Origin: Colocasia esculenta
Lineage: Eukaryota > Streptophyta > Magnoliopsida > Alismatales > Araceae
Direction: 5' to 3'
Assembly (NCBI GenBank): GCA_014218235.1
Contig: CM024759.1
Coordinates: 71,556,119 to 71,620,118 of the forward strand
Length of the DNA: 64,000 bases
The position numbers and the translations under genes are program-made. The notes beneath the pieces are model-generated. The model ran no database searches, was not told the origin of the DNA, and was given only the letters and a program-made list of their open reading frames with translations. This document shows positions 44,455-55,102 of the stretch, piece by piece. The first letter of the stretch is position 1, and every line of letters starts with the position of its first letter.

Positions 44455-45021
44455 CATTATTGCTTCGAGTTCCCACGTGGCTTCTTCGATTTCATGATTT
44501 CTCCAGAGTATCTTAACCACAGATATGGGTCGGTTCCGAAGCTGTTGTATCTTTGTCTAAGATTCTTACCGGTTTCTCCTCATAGGTCATATCCTTGTTT
44601 AGAATGATATCGTCGTAGCTGATTACATGCGATGGGTCGTACACATACTTCCTCAGCATAGATACATGAAAACATTGTGTACTGTGGAAAACTGAGGAGG
44701 TAATGCCAGACGATACGCCACTTCACCAACTCTTTCCAGTACCTCAAATGGACCTACGAATCTCGGCCTTAATTTACCTTTTATCCCAAACCTTTGAAAT
44801 CCTTAGGTCGGGGATACCTTGAGCAGTACATGATCTCCGGTTTTAAATTCTAAGTCCCCTCTTCTCTTGTCTGCATAGCTCTTCTTCCTGGACTGAGCTA
44901 TTTTAATCTTGTCTCTGATAATCTGTATATCTCTGCTGGTGTTCTGTACCATGTCTGGTCCCAGCCATTGCTGTTCACCTACCTCATTCCAGCAAACTGG
45001 TAATCTATAGCTTCTTCCATA
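44455..45021 (-). pseudogene. Integrase C-terminus and chromodomain (Gypsy-2)
   Basis: In several frames the minus strand shows KGKLRPRFVGPFEVLERVGE (GPF/Y module), HNVF, and a chromodomain end VKILWRNHEIEEATWELE near 44455-44520. The (E)EATWE motif missing from Gypsy-1 is kept here. Multiple frameshifts and stops separate the parts. Confidence 0.78.
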
Positions 45022-45797
45022 TTATGCTTCAAATGGAGCCATCTTAATGCTGGCCTGGTAGCTATTGTTGTAGGCGAATTCTACCAGTGATAATTGTTCA
45101 TTCCAGTACCCTTCAAAATCTATAGTATAGGCTCGTAGCATATCCTGCACGATCTGATTAGTTCTTTCCGTCTGTCCATCTATCTGTGGGTGGAATGTTG
45201 TGCTAAAATTGAGTTTAGTACCTAATGTAGATTGAAGTCCCTTTAAGAATCTAGAGGTGAATCGAGGGTCACGATCTGAGACTATGGACATAGGAACTCC
45301 ATGTAATCTCACTATATCCTTTACATACAATGTTGCAAGTACATCTACACTCCAGGTACTCTTAATTGCTAGAAAGTGTGCGGACTTAGTCAAACGGTCC
45401 ACAATGACCCAGATAGCATCAAGTTCACCACGAGTTCGGGGTACATGATGAAATCCATGCCGATACTCTCCCACTTCCATTCAGGGATGTCCAGGGGTCT
45501 GAGTACACCCGCAGGATGTCGGTGCTCGACTTTTACCTACTAACATGTGAGGCAGTGTGCAGCATGCTCAGCCACCTCCTGCTTCATATTGGGCCACCAA
45601 AATGACCTTTTCATGTCTTGGTACATCTTGGTCGCGCCAGGGTGGATTATATATTTTGTCTTATGGGCTTCGTCCATCAGCTTCCTTTTCAACTCTGCAT
45701 TGTCAAGCACACATATCCTGGCTTGAAATAACAGTCTCCCATCTTCAGTGATGGAGAAATCGGGTCTGTCGTCTATGGTTTCCCTGGCTCGAACCAA
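45022..45797 (-). pseudogene. Integrase zinc-binding and catalytic core (Gypsy-2)
   Basis: The zinc module frame (45797-45540) keeps H..H..CLTC: HKTKYIIHPGATKMYQDMKR, ending HCLTC. The core frame (45480-45022) reads AIWVIVDRLTKSAHFL, SIVSDRDPRFTSRFLKGLQ and FHPQIDGQTERTNQIVQDML. The catalytic acidic residues are present. A frameshift at about 45480-45540 separates module and core. Confidence 0.87.
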
Positions 45798-45899
45798 GAA
45801 TGGGTCACTAGTTTGTTACTCCCTGATCTCAACAAAGATGTCGGGTTGAGCTCTAAGGTTAGCCACCAACACCTGATCACTTTTGTGCTCAATATTTAG

Positions 45900-46619
45900 A
45901 TCCAGACTGGCTAATTATTCTAACAATTGCATCTCACCCATGACTAAACAAGACAAGGACGCCACAGGCTTCCTGCTAAGTGCATCAGCTACTGCATTAC
46001 CTTTATTAGGGTGATATTGAATATTAAAATCAAAGTCCTTCAGATTTCCAGCCATCTCCTTTGTCGCATATTAAGCTCCTTCTAGGAAAATAGATACTTC
46101 AGACTCTTATGGTCGGAGTAGACAATGAATTGCTCTCCATACAGGTAATGTCTCCAAATCTTAAGTGTCAATATCACAGTAGCTAGTTCTAAGTCATGGA
46201 TAGGATAATTGACTCATGAGGCTTCAACTGTCTTGATGAATAGGGTATAACCTTCTCATTCTGCATTAGCACGCAGCCCAGACCGATTCCAGATGCATCA
46301 GTGTAGACTGAGAATCCTTCGCCCTCGACTGGCAACGCGAGGACAGGTGCAGTTGTCAAACATTGCTTCAGTGTCTGAAAGCTCTTCTCACATTCCTTGC
46401 TCCAGACATAGGGATCTTTTCGCGTAAGGCGAGTAAGAGGTACAGCTATCTTGGAAAAATCTTTATGAACCGCCTGTAATAGCCAGCCAGTCCAAGAAAG
46501 CTTCTAATCTCCGTGACATTGGTCGGTCTCTCCCAGTTGAGTATAGCTTCTACCTTGGAAGGATCGACAGCGATACCATCCTTGGATATAACATGGCCTA
46601 GAAATGACACCTCCTCGAT
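45900..46619 (-). pseudogene. End of reverse transcriptase and RNase H, degraded (Gypsy-2)
   Basis: Fragments in shifting frames include VSFLGHVISKDGIAVDPSKV and FLGLAGYYRRF, then RNase H pieces (ADALSRKP-like and HPNKGNAVADAL-like sequence near 45970-46020). Stops in every frame make this the most decayed part of the element. Confidence 0.7.
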
Positions 46620-47174
46620 CTAGAATTCACACTTGCTCAATTTGGCGTAGAGTTTGTTGTCGCGCAAGATCTGCAAAGTGATCCTCAGATGCTCTTCATG
46701 CTCTTCCTTGGTCTTAGAATATATGAGAATATCATCGATGAACACCACAACGAACTTGTCAAGGTATGGCCGATAGATGTTGTTCATCAATTGCATAAAA
46801 ACTGCAGGAGCATTGGTTAGTCCAAAAGGCATAACTACAAATTCATAATGATCGTACCTACTCCTGAAAGTTGTCTTGTAAATATCTGCATCTTTAATTC
46901 TCATCTGATGATACCCCGATCTAAGGTCAATCTTAGAGAAGTATTTGGCTCCTGATATTTGATCAAATAGTTCATCAACACGAGGCAGAGGGTATTTGTT
47001 CTTGATAGTGAGATGATTCAACTGCCTGTAGTCGATGCATAGCCTTAGGGATCCGTCCTTCTTCTTAACAAATGACACTGGTGCTCCACAAGGGGAAGTA
47101 CTTGGCCTGATGAATCCTTTTTCTAGCAGTTCCATCAATTGCTCCTTCAACTCTTTTAATTCAATAGGGGACAT
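46620..47174 (-). pseudogene. Reverse transcriptase (Gypsy-2)
   Basis: The open frame has FIRPSTSPCGAPVSFVKKKD, LCIDYRQLN, YPLPRVDELFDQI, FSKIDLRSGYHQMRI, MPFGLTNAPAVFMQLMN and the catalytic FIDDILIYS. All signature residues are present. A stop at 46620 ends it just before the conserved FLGHVIS segment. Confidence 0.88.
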
Positions 47175-47781
47175 TCTGTAGGGTTGGGTGACACCGGTGC
47201 AGCTCCAGATGTTAGATCAATCGAGAAATTCACATCTCTTTCAGGTGGAATGCATGTCAGCTCATCGAGGAACACGTCGGGGTACTCTTGCACTATGTGT
47301 ATGTCTGATATCTCAGATGCTTTCTTTTCAACAACTACTACTGCGAGAAATACCACACAACCCTTCCTTATCATATTCTACGCCTTAATAGCAGAGACAA
47401 GAGACAAGTGCCTCTTGTGTCTACGTCCCGTGAAGGTCAGTTTAGGGAACTCATTAAAGGTAATCTTCCCTCTTCTACAATCAACAAGGGCCCCATAGGT
47501 GGATAGCCAATCGGCTCCTAATATGACATCGTAACCCTCCATGGGCATACAGATCAAGTCGGCTCTAAGGTTGAGTTCACCCATCATAACATCAGCTAAT
47601 GGAAAGTATTTGTTAATTGAGCTTTCTCCCCCAAAGGTGTAATGACAGGCAATTCAAATTCCATGGATGCAGGTTTTTCATTTAATGTATCAGTAATTAC
47701 TTGCGATATGAACGAATGTGTTGCGCCAGTATCAAACAAAACAAATGCTGACTGGGAAAAGATAGGTAGTGTACCTTCCAC
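47156..47781 (-). pseudogene. Aspartic protease and linker (Gypsy-2)
   Basis: The frame 47781-47596 contains FVLFDTGATHSFIS, an intact retroviral-type protease active-site motif. The frame 47587-47378 has MPMEGYDVILGADWLSTYGA and the frame 47374-47156 leads into the reverse transcriptase. Frameshifts separate the three. Confidence 0.85.
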
Positions 47782-47859
47782 AACTCCACCCTCCTCGGTG
47801 GTCTTACTTCTTACATGGCCTGCAGTCGGCTAGGCTTCTTTTGTCCTATAGGACGCTTC

Positions 47860-48706
47860 TCATTTTCCTTTAGTAGAGGGCAATCGGGAATGTGATGCTC
47901 TCGACTCCCGCAATGTATGCATGCGCCTACCTTCCTCCAGCACTCTTCGGCAATGTGACCCAGCTGTCACAGTGCTTGCATCTGGGCTTGTTGTTTGGGG
48001 CAGTAGGGGTGAAGACTTTGGGCTTCTGCTCTTGGCTTGGCCCATCGGTAATGCTAAATGGCCTTTTCTTGCCATTAGTGGGCTTGCTTGATGCTCCTGA
48101 TGTCTGCTCCTTCTTGACCATTTCTAGATAGGTTTGAATGTCTAGTGGTGCCAGTTGGGTAATGTATGAGGGCCTGAGCCCATTAAGAAAGTGCTTCGAC
48201 TTCATTCTTTCTATGCCGACAAGATGATTGGCATATCGTGCCAATCGTGAGAATTGTGCTTCATATTCGGCGACTGTGAGGTTCCTTTGCTTAAGTGCGG
48301 CAAATTCTGATGCCTTCCTCTCTTGGACTCGTTCAAAGAAATACTTGGAGTTGAAATGCTCCTTAAATTCATTCCAGGTAAATTGTGCATCGGTCCTGGT
48401 TGCTTCAACGGACTCCACCACGCACGGGCGTCCCTCTCGAGCTGGAATGTTGCTAGTAATAACTTATCTCCATCCGCGCATTACATAACGTAGAAAATAT
48501 GCTCTATCTCCTTAAGCCAATTCTCTGCCTCATCGGGATTAGTGGTCCCACTGAAACGAGGCGGGTTCAGATTGCGGAAATTTCTGTGCAGATCTCCTGC
48601 TCCACGGTTACCAACTTACCATTGGCTCCAACAGCCTGAAGTAATGCCTGAGTGAGCTGCTGAATAGTTGCTGCATGTCACGAAGTTGTGCACGCTCTGC
48701 TGCCAT
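47860..48706 (-). pseudogene. Gag with two CCHC knuckles (Gypsy-2)
   Basis: The start MAAERAQLRDM (48706) is followed, in shifted frames, by NWLKEIEHIFYVM and ARAWW, then the frame 48421-47927 (FSRLARYANHLVGIERMKSK). Two zinc-knuckle motifs lie at about 47985-47875: CKHCDS followed in another frame by GHIAEEC, and CIHCGSREHHIPDC. At least three indels break it. Confidence 0.82.
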
Positions 48707-48887
48707 TGCTATTGTTAAGTCCCTTCAAAAGAGAATTTTAATGTAAGATATTGAGTTTGCACTAAGTTTGTGCGTGTGTGAGTTTATTTTATCTTATTAC
48801 CCATGGTTCTACCCATCTCACATAGGTATAGAATTAGACTCTGAGTCAAGGCAGGTCAAACCTAGATCATCATATACTTAAGAATAA

Positions 48888-48904
48888 CCTAGGCTCTGAT
48901 ACCA
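48888..48904 (-). other. Primer-binding site of Gypsy-2
   Basis: The minus strand reads TGGTATCAGAGCCTAGG, an exact initiator methionine tRNA complement, six bases inside the 5' LTR edge. Confidence 0.9.
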
Positions 48905-48910
48905 CAAAAT

Positions 48911-49693
48911 TATAATGCCCCAACGCGGATATCGGAGCGGAATTACAATTATTTAAATAGTACAGAGCGGTAAATAAACGACAAACCATTGCACAATTGG
49001 AATAAAACCAAAAGGAATCCAACTTCATTAATATTCCATCAACTAACTATTACAATCACTAATCAGAGCCAAAACTAGGGCACATAGTACTTTATTTAAT
49101 CTCAAACTATTACATATTGACTAACTGACGACTAACTAACTAACTAACTAACTACTAAGCAGTGGTTGACGAAACTGGTCACTCCTGAGTATCATCCTCA
49201 TTCCCCTCCTCGTGAGTGTGGTAATCTCCATCAGACTCACCTGAAACACATGAAATAATAACGCAGGATGAGCGAATAACGCTCAGTAGGACTTAATATC
49301 TCGTAAGAACAAGAATGCTTAAATGATTAATGTCTTAAATGGCAGGATAACTAGAGAGCATAGTCATGTAGAGCAAAGTAACGATAGCAAGAGAACGTTA
49401 GCACTTGTATATGGAAAACAACACATCAAGTACGATAATGGATTGGCCATGTAACGATATAGCACGTAAAGTTGCAAAACCGTGCACTAGTAACGATAGC
49501 ACTTGTAGAAATAGCACTTGTATAGATAACACTGATTGATTGCACTGATTGATTGTCATAGATTTAATCTTGATAGTATAATGGCACTGGATGTATGCCA
49601 ACATCCTGATCATTTTAACTCCCATGGGCAAATGGCACTTTTTGGGTGCTCCTCTCAAGATCAGATCGGGCCCTATTGCACTGGCATAAATTA
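48911..49693 (-). repeat. Truncated 5' LTR of Gypsy-2
   Basis: It starts TATAATGCCCCAACGCGG (TG decayed to TA) and follows the 3' LTR closely, including the decamer at 49281-49290. Homology ends abruptly at CTGGCATAAATTA. U3, the TATA box and most of R are missing, so this copy has no 5' promoter. Confidence 0.88.
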
Positions 49694-49823
49694 TTACTAT
49701 TTGTTTGGTAATATTAGTATACATTTTAAAATTTATAAAGACATGTTTGGTAGACACTTTCACTATTGTTTTTTTATAATGAAAGTGACGGGGGGCCTTC
49801 TGTGACAGGCAATGGGCATGGGG
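49694..49823. mobile_element. Left end of a TIR-like DNA element
   Basis: TTTGTTTGGTAATATTAG and GACATGTTTGGTAGACACTTTC resemble, in inverse orientation, the sequence at 53190-53275 (CAAACGTGTC, ATATAACCAAACACC). I infer two ends of one element split by the solo LTR at 49824. Target duplications cannot be tested. Confidence 0.4.
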
Positions 49824-52822
49824 TGTAATGCCCTGTCGCAGAATAACGGAGCGATAAATAGTTAAATAAATAGTATAGAGTGCGAAATAGACATCAAACT
49901 ATTACACAAATTGGAATAATTTGGAATAATGCTATACGATCCAACTTCATTAATAATTCCATTAATCCTTTATTTCATTCACTAATTCAGAGCCAAAACT
50001 ATGGGCCCAGAGTACTTTATTCAAATCAAACAACTACAACTAACTATCCATCTAATTGACTACTAAAAGCTTGGTTGTCGAAAAAAACTGGTCACTCTTG
50101 CACTTCCTTATCCCCATCCTCGTGCATGTGGTAGTCCTCATCAGACTCACCTGAAACACATGAAATAAATAGCTCATGATGACAATAATCGCCCAGTAGG
50201 ACTTAATATCTCGTATAAACATGCATGCTTTAAGTGATTAATGTCTTGTCAAGCAGGATAATTATAGAGAACGATCAAGTATAGTCAAAAGAGTAATGTT
50301 GCATGATAACAAGAGAATAATAGTACTTTCACATGAAAATAGCACAACTAGCATGATAACAGATTGGCCATATAACGCGAGATAGCATGTAACGTTTACA
50401 CAAAAATGCACTAGTCGAGATAGCACATTTGGTCGATCTTCTTGTCAACCAAGAGAACATAGTATTGTGATTAATTGTCTTCGATTAAATCTTGATAGTA
50501 TGGCACTTGAGTATTATGTTGTATACCCTGATCATTAAACCCCCACGAGTTATAGTCTTTCGGACGCACCTCCTAGGACCAAATCGGGCCCTCTATAATG
50601 TTGCCTGTCATAGTTATGTTTGTTATCTTCGACAATCAAATGGATGGCCAAATAGAGTAGCAATAATAGATGAGAGTAATTAATGAATAGATGAGAGTAT
50701 AGAGAGAACGTGATCAGATGAGAGAAATAGGATAGTAGATGAGATCGAGGGTTACATTCGTAAATCATCGTTAAATAGGCAATAGTAACAGTTGCACAAC
50801 ACATATGGTCGTGTGCCGGTAGTCCGGTAGAAGTCACAACCTTCCAATAGCCGTGCTACAAACACAAGCCAGAGGTCCAACATGACCTCAAGGTAAGAGA
50901 GAACAACTAAGGTCATTGGATCATGTTGATCCCTAAGGGTAAAATAAGTATTGATGGTACAACCCGATCTTCGGCAATGAACGTCCGTCAAAGCCAAGGA
51001 GTCTTACAGAGGCCTTGACAAGGAGTTCCTGATCCTGTCAGGAGTATTCACAATGGAGAGGTCGTCCAAGCCAAGATAGAAGTGTATATAAAAACAATTG
51101 TTCGTTATGCCTTAAGTACTCGAAGGTAGAGGGACGCGATAGCGGTATTTAATTCAAGTGATACAACGAAGACAAGTTCATTTAATAAAATAGAGAAATT
51201 TACATGAATAATTACTCTTAATTACTAGATATGTTATTAAGTAATTTCAGTAAAGTCTCATGGCAGAGATTTATGTTTAGTGTGTGCATGTGTAAGAGAA
51301 TCAACGATATCATGGGGGGTTGTGCACACATTTTAATTAATGAAATCATGTGATTATTCTCAAAAAAATCCATTATCATGTTGTATTGTTCATAACCATG
51401 TAATATAGGGGTTAAACATGATTAGGGAGCATTAATTATCATGGTTTGCATGGAAAATGAGGGTTTCTGGAAGACAGTCAAATCGTGACGGGGTACCTGT
51501 CACGTTCAAATCGCGATGAGTAGGTCGGTCGCATTCACAAGAACTAGGTCAGACCAATTGATTCAATCGGTCCATAAACGAGACGTCGGGGTCTGTCCCA
51601 TTCTGGACAATCGGTATAGGACAGACATAACGCGACGGGTCGAGCCGTCGCGTTCATGTCGTGATGTAGGCCTATGTCGCGTCCAGGGTGAAAACTTACC
51701 AGTCGGGCCGTCATGTGTCTCAGAGACCCTGGCTGAACCCAAAAGTGATTTGGGTCACTTTGGGTTGCGATCTAATCCTCCAAGGACTTGACATAGGGGC
51801 CTTTAAAATTCAATATCAAATCGTATACATAACGAAAATTCTGAAATCAATTTCAGACAAAACTAGACATGTAGATGTATCAACAGTGACGAGTAATTAG
51901 GCTTCCATCATGATTTAATCATGCTATCAATAGGTTCCTTATGATGAACTAAAAATCATGCACAATGATGGAAAACGATTTAATTCGAACAGGATACTTG
52001 ATAGCAATTGGGGAAAATGGTGTCATTCGATCATTGACATCATGTAGCATGTATGATAAAATTTCAAGGCACAAAGTCAAGTATAGACATGGATTTAAGG
52101 TGAACATGACAAGTCAGGTACAAGTTCTTAATAGGACTTGGAGCATGAAATACTCATAATCGGCATGATAAAAATTGGGGAAAATATGGGGGCTTTTGAA
52201 GAGGGGATCATGGTCTTCCTATGGTCGAATTTAATTGGTTTTTGCTTGAGAGATTGCCTACCTTTGAACGCTTTGAATCCTAGGGCAAGAAAGGTGAAGA
52301 ACATGGAGAAGCTTTTCATTCCTAGCCTTCTCCTCCTTCATCTCCACGTCCAAATGCGCCTCCTCCTCATTCTCCAGGTTCCAGTAGGTGTCTAGGGTCG
52401 GCCAGAGACGAAATGGAGGGTTATTTGTATGTTTAAAGTCTCTTATTTACTTAAAACTCTTCCTACTCCTCCAACACTGAATTTCTCATAATTATCCCAC
52501 ATTTCCTAGCATTTATCCTTCCAATAGGCAAGGGATGGGCTCTAGATTCGTGGGCAAGGGGTTAAGATAGGCTTGGGACTCTTTTTAAGATAATTTTGAG
52601 TTAAAATAGTAATTATCTTAACTCTTCTTAATTTATTAATAATTTAGGTACAAAATTAGGCTAAAATATCTCTCATTCATCATTAGGCTCTAGCTTTTGG
52701 GCCCATTAATCCATGTATGGACCATCTGGATAACCCATCACTTGTTTTTGCTTATTGGGTTTTAATTATTCACATTTTTTAATTTAATTTATTTATTGAT
52801 ATTTAAATTTTTAGAGTTGCTA
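49824..52822 (-). mobile_element. Solo chromovirus LTR C, diverged
   Basis: It starts TGTAATGCCCTGTCGCAG and ends TTAGAGTTGCTA, homologous end to end with the Gypsy-2 LTR (41383-44365) but clearly more diverged. The decamer variant GCCCAGTAGG is at 50191-50200 and CGCGACGGGTCGAGCCGTCG dyads at about 51485-51720. Flanks TGGGG and AGGGG are a possible imperfect duplication; the final CA is lost. Confidence 0.75.
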
Positions 52823-52839
52823 AGGGGGCAAAGGGTCAC

Positions 52840-53100
52840 CAACGCTGAGGGGTGGGGGGGCTGGTAGGGGAGGAGGAGGGGGCACGGGGGGGGGGGGGGG
52901 GGGGGAGGAGGAGGGTGCGGCACAAGGTGGAGGTGGAGGAGGGGGCGTCGACGGAGGGAGGAGGGGGGGTGTAGGGGGGGCGCGGCGCATGGGGGGGGGG
53001 GGTGGAGGAGGAGGAGGGCGCGGGGCGCGGGGGTGAGGAGGAGGGGGCGTCGGCGGGGGGAGGAGAAGGGGTCGAGGGGGGGTGGCGCAGTCGGGAGAGA
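52840..53100. repeat. Extremely G-rich low-complexity tract
   Basis: About 260 bp of GGAGGAGGGGGC-type sequence includes an uninterrupted G-run longer than 20 at about 52884-52905. GGCG, GGCGC and GAGGAGGAG blocks repeat. The long G-run may be a sequencing or assembly weak spot. Confidence 0.8.
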
Positions 53101-53139
53101 GTGTGTTTTAAAAAAAAAATTAATAATCTATACTTTTTT

Positions 53140-53345
53140 TGGGGGGAGATTTATATGAGATAAAAAAAATTTCCTAAAATAAAAAATTACTTATCAAACG
53201 TGTCTATGTGTCTATTCTTCTTCTTTTTAATTTTAAAAAAAAATTTAATAAAAAAATATAACCAAACACCCTATTAATTATTAAAAGACCAACACACACC
53301 ACCTCACTTTCACCTACACCTACGCCCCACCCGTGCCCTTAACTT
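53140..53345. mobile_element. Right end of the TIR-like DNA element
   Basis: Read in reverse complement, GGTGTTTGGTTATATTTTTT and the AATAGACAC/CACGTTTGATAAG stretch parallel the left end at 49694-49760. It joins the G-rich tract on its left. The superfamily is not determined. Confidence 0.4.
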
Positions 53346-54927
53346 TGGTCCGCTCGAGTTATGACATCTCTCTTCTCCTGCATCTGCAGTCCCGGATCTT
53401 GCTCCATCATCATGCACGCGGACCCGGTTTGAATCTTTTTATGACTGTACGTCGGTGTGAATTTAGCAACACTCAATCAACTTCGTCAGGTTTTCAATTC
53501 GAGATATATATATGGATCTCACAGTTCGCATCATTGTGCTATGAGATTTGCCCCATGCGTCTGAGCTGGGCAATTTATTCGACGACAACGCCGGGTAGTC
53601 TATGATCATGATCTCTATGATCATCCCAGATCTGATGATCCACGATTAATTAACGCGGTAAGATAATATGTTGATTCTTTAAAACTGCCTTCTACAGTAC
53701 TGTAAGAAGAAAACATGAAATGGGAGTACAAGAGTTTCTGGTATATATGCATATATATATGGGAGTATCATTTGGCCCATGACATGCTTTCTGTTCTTGG
53801 GTTAATTTCTTTCTCCTACATATCGTCTTTAGACTTTATTGTATCTGATTTTGACATTGCAAGGAATCTGGCTCCGGTAAAAATATAAACATGACAAATA
53901 ATTTTGAATGGGTATTTTTAATGTCGTCTAGACATGAAGGAAACATTTCTCATCTTCTTATTCTAGTATCTTTCATGACCAGATATTGGGTTGGTTTTAA
54001 ACCGTTAAGTTATTTGACAAATTTGAAGTACTTTTGCTAAAAATAATAATTATAAAATAACCTTTTTATATATAAATATATATATATAGATATCGCACAT
54101 ATTGAATAAATTAAATAACTTGCATTAAACAGAGAGATAATTGTGACCAAATGATTACGTTTTACATTTATGACAAGTAGCCAAGTTATTTAAATTTGAG
54201 ATATGAGGATTATTTTTAATTATATTGCCAGCGACATAATAATATATATAAATGTTTGTTCTACATTTAATTGTCATACATAGTATTATATATCTAAATG
54301 TTTGTTCTACGTTTAATTGTCATCTCTTCATCAACAAATCTGTGCATACAGAGTAATGCAATGGTTAAGGCCTTCCACATATAGTAGGAGCAAAGTAAGT
54401 TTAAATTTACACCACTACGTACATTAACTTACCCCCCCCCCCAAAAAAAGGTGCATATATACGTTTATATATTCTTCATGGTTTACCATTATCAAAAAAA
54501 CCTTCATTCCTTTACCATTATCAATTACGAACACATTCTACATCGAGAAATACTTTGTGCACGTATGGACGGTCAAAAACGTCACGCTGGAATCACCGGG
54601 TGGCTGCTCATTCGCCCACGTTGCAACCCGCCCACGTCAGCCGCCCTTACACCTCGCCGCCTGCTACGCGGCTTCCCGAGGCATTTCATCATGAAACCGC
54701 CACGGTCACGAAACCGCGATTGTGTGAGATATTTTTTTAAACCCAATTTTGCCCTTCCCGCCTTTTGTGCCAAAATAATATGAGAGAAGATCCTCCTCCA
54801 TTGCAACATCCCACGAAAATTGCAACCATCATCTCTGCAACTTCCCGTTTTCTTGCTCGTGCTGTCTTCCGTCGGCGCATCTCTCTGTAATTTCTGCAAC
54901 TTCTTCATCGTGTTGTCTTCCTCATCC
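53346..54927. other. Low-copy-looking spacer and promoter region
   Basis: No gene is supported. Visible features are a palindrome-rich patch of GATCAT/ATGATC words (53603-53642), a 40-45-bp direct duplication (about 54240-54281 and 54285-54326, both AAATGTTTGTTCTAC(A/G)TTTA), and a C-run followed by A (54431-54448). The stretch 54560-54780 is GC-rich and ends with CCCAATTTTGCCCTTCCCGC, which looks transposon-terminal, but I find no partner. Confidence 0.5.
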
Positions 54928-55102
54928 ATGGCGCCTAAGAAGACTCTGCTTATGCGGTTCCGTCGCCACATTGCTGAGGAGGCAGAAGAGACCGTGGAGC
55001 AACCGACGACGCTCCAACCCGACGCAGAGAAGGAAAATGTTTCAGTGCCAGTACCAGAAGTAGAAGAAGACACAGGACCAAGGGGGGCATCCCGAGTGAG
55101 AG
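54928..55102 (+). CDS. Exon 1 of an unrecognised gene
   Basis: The exon starts at ATG 54928 in TCATCCATGGCG (good plant context) and encodes MAPKKTLLMRFRRHIAEEAE, then an acidic Glu/Pro/Val-rich linker ending GPRGASRVR. It ends at a consensus donor AGAG|GTATGT (55103). Splicing to 56510 keeps the frame exactly. I do not recognise the protein. The basic start and acidic linker suggest a nuclear or nucleic-acid-associated protein, but that is a guess. It could itself belong to a transposon. The gene is broken downstream by Copia-2. Confidence 0.55.

Larger units (their letters stand above)
41383..49693 (-). mobile_element. Ty3/gypsy chromovirus, Tekay/Del-like, with truncated 5' LTR (Gypsy-2)
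   Basis: The complete 3' LTR is at 41383-44365, the interior at 44366-48910 and a 783-bp remnant of the 5' LTR at 48911-49693. Purine tract, primer-binding site and all gag-pol domains are present on the minus strand in RT-RH-INT-chromodomain order. The two LTRs match at about 94-95% by eye over the shared part. The 5' LTR breaks off at CTGGCATAAATTA, and the missing part is not found downstream, so no target duplication can be tested. Confidence 0.88.

Noticed and set aside
54352..54425. tRNA-derived SINE head (GCAATGGTTAAGG ... AGTTTAAATTTAC)
   Set aside because: The A-box-like word is reasonable but the B box is too degenerate and no poly-A or T-run tail with duplication is seen.
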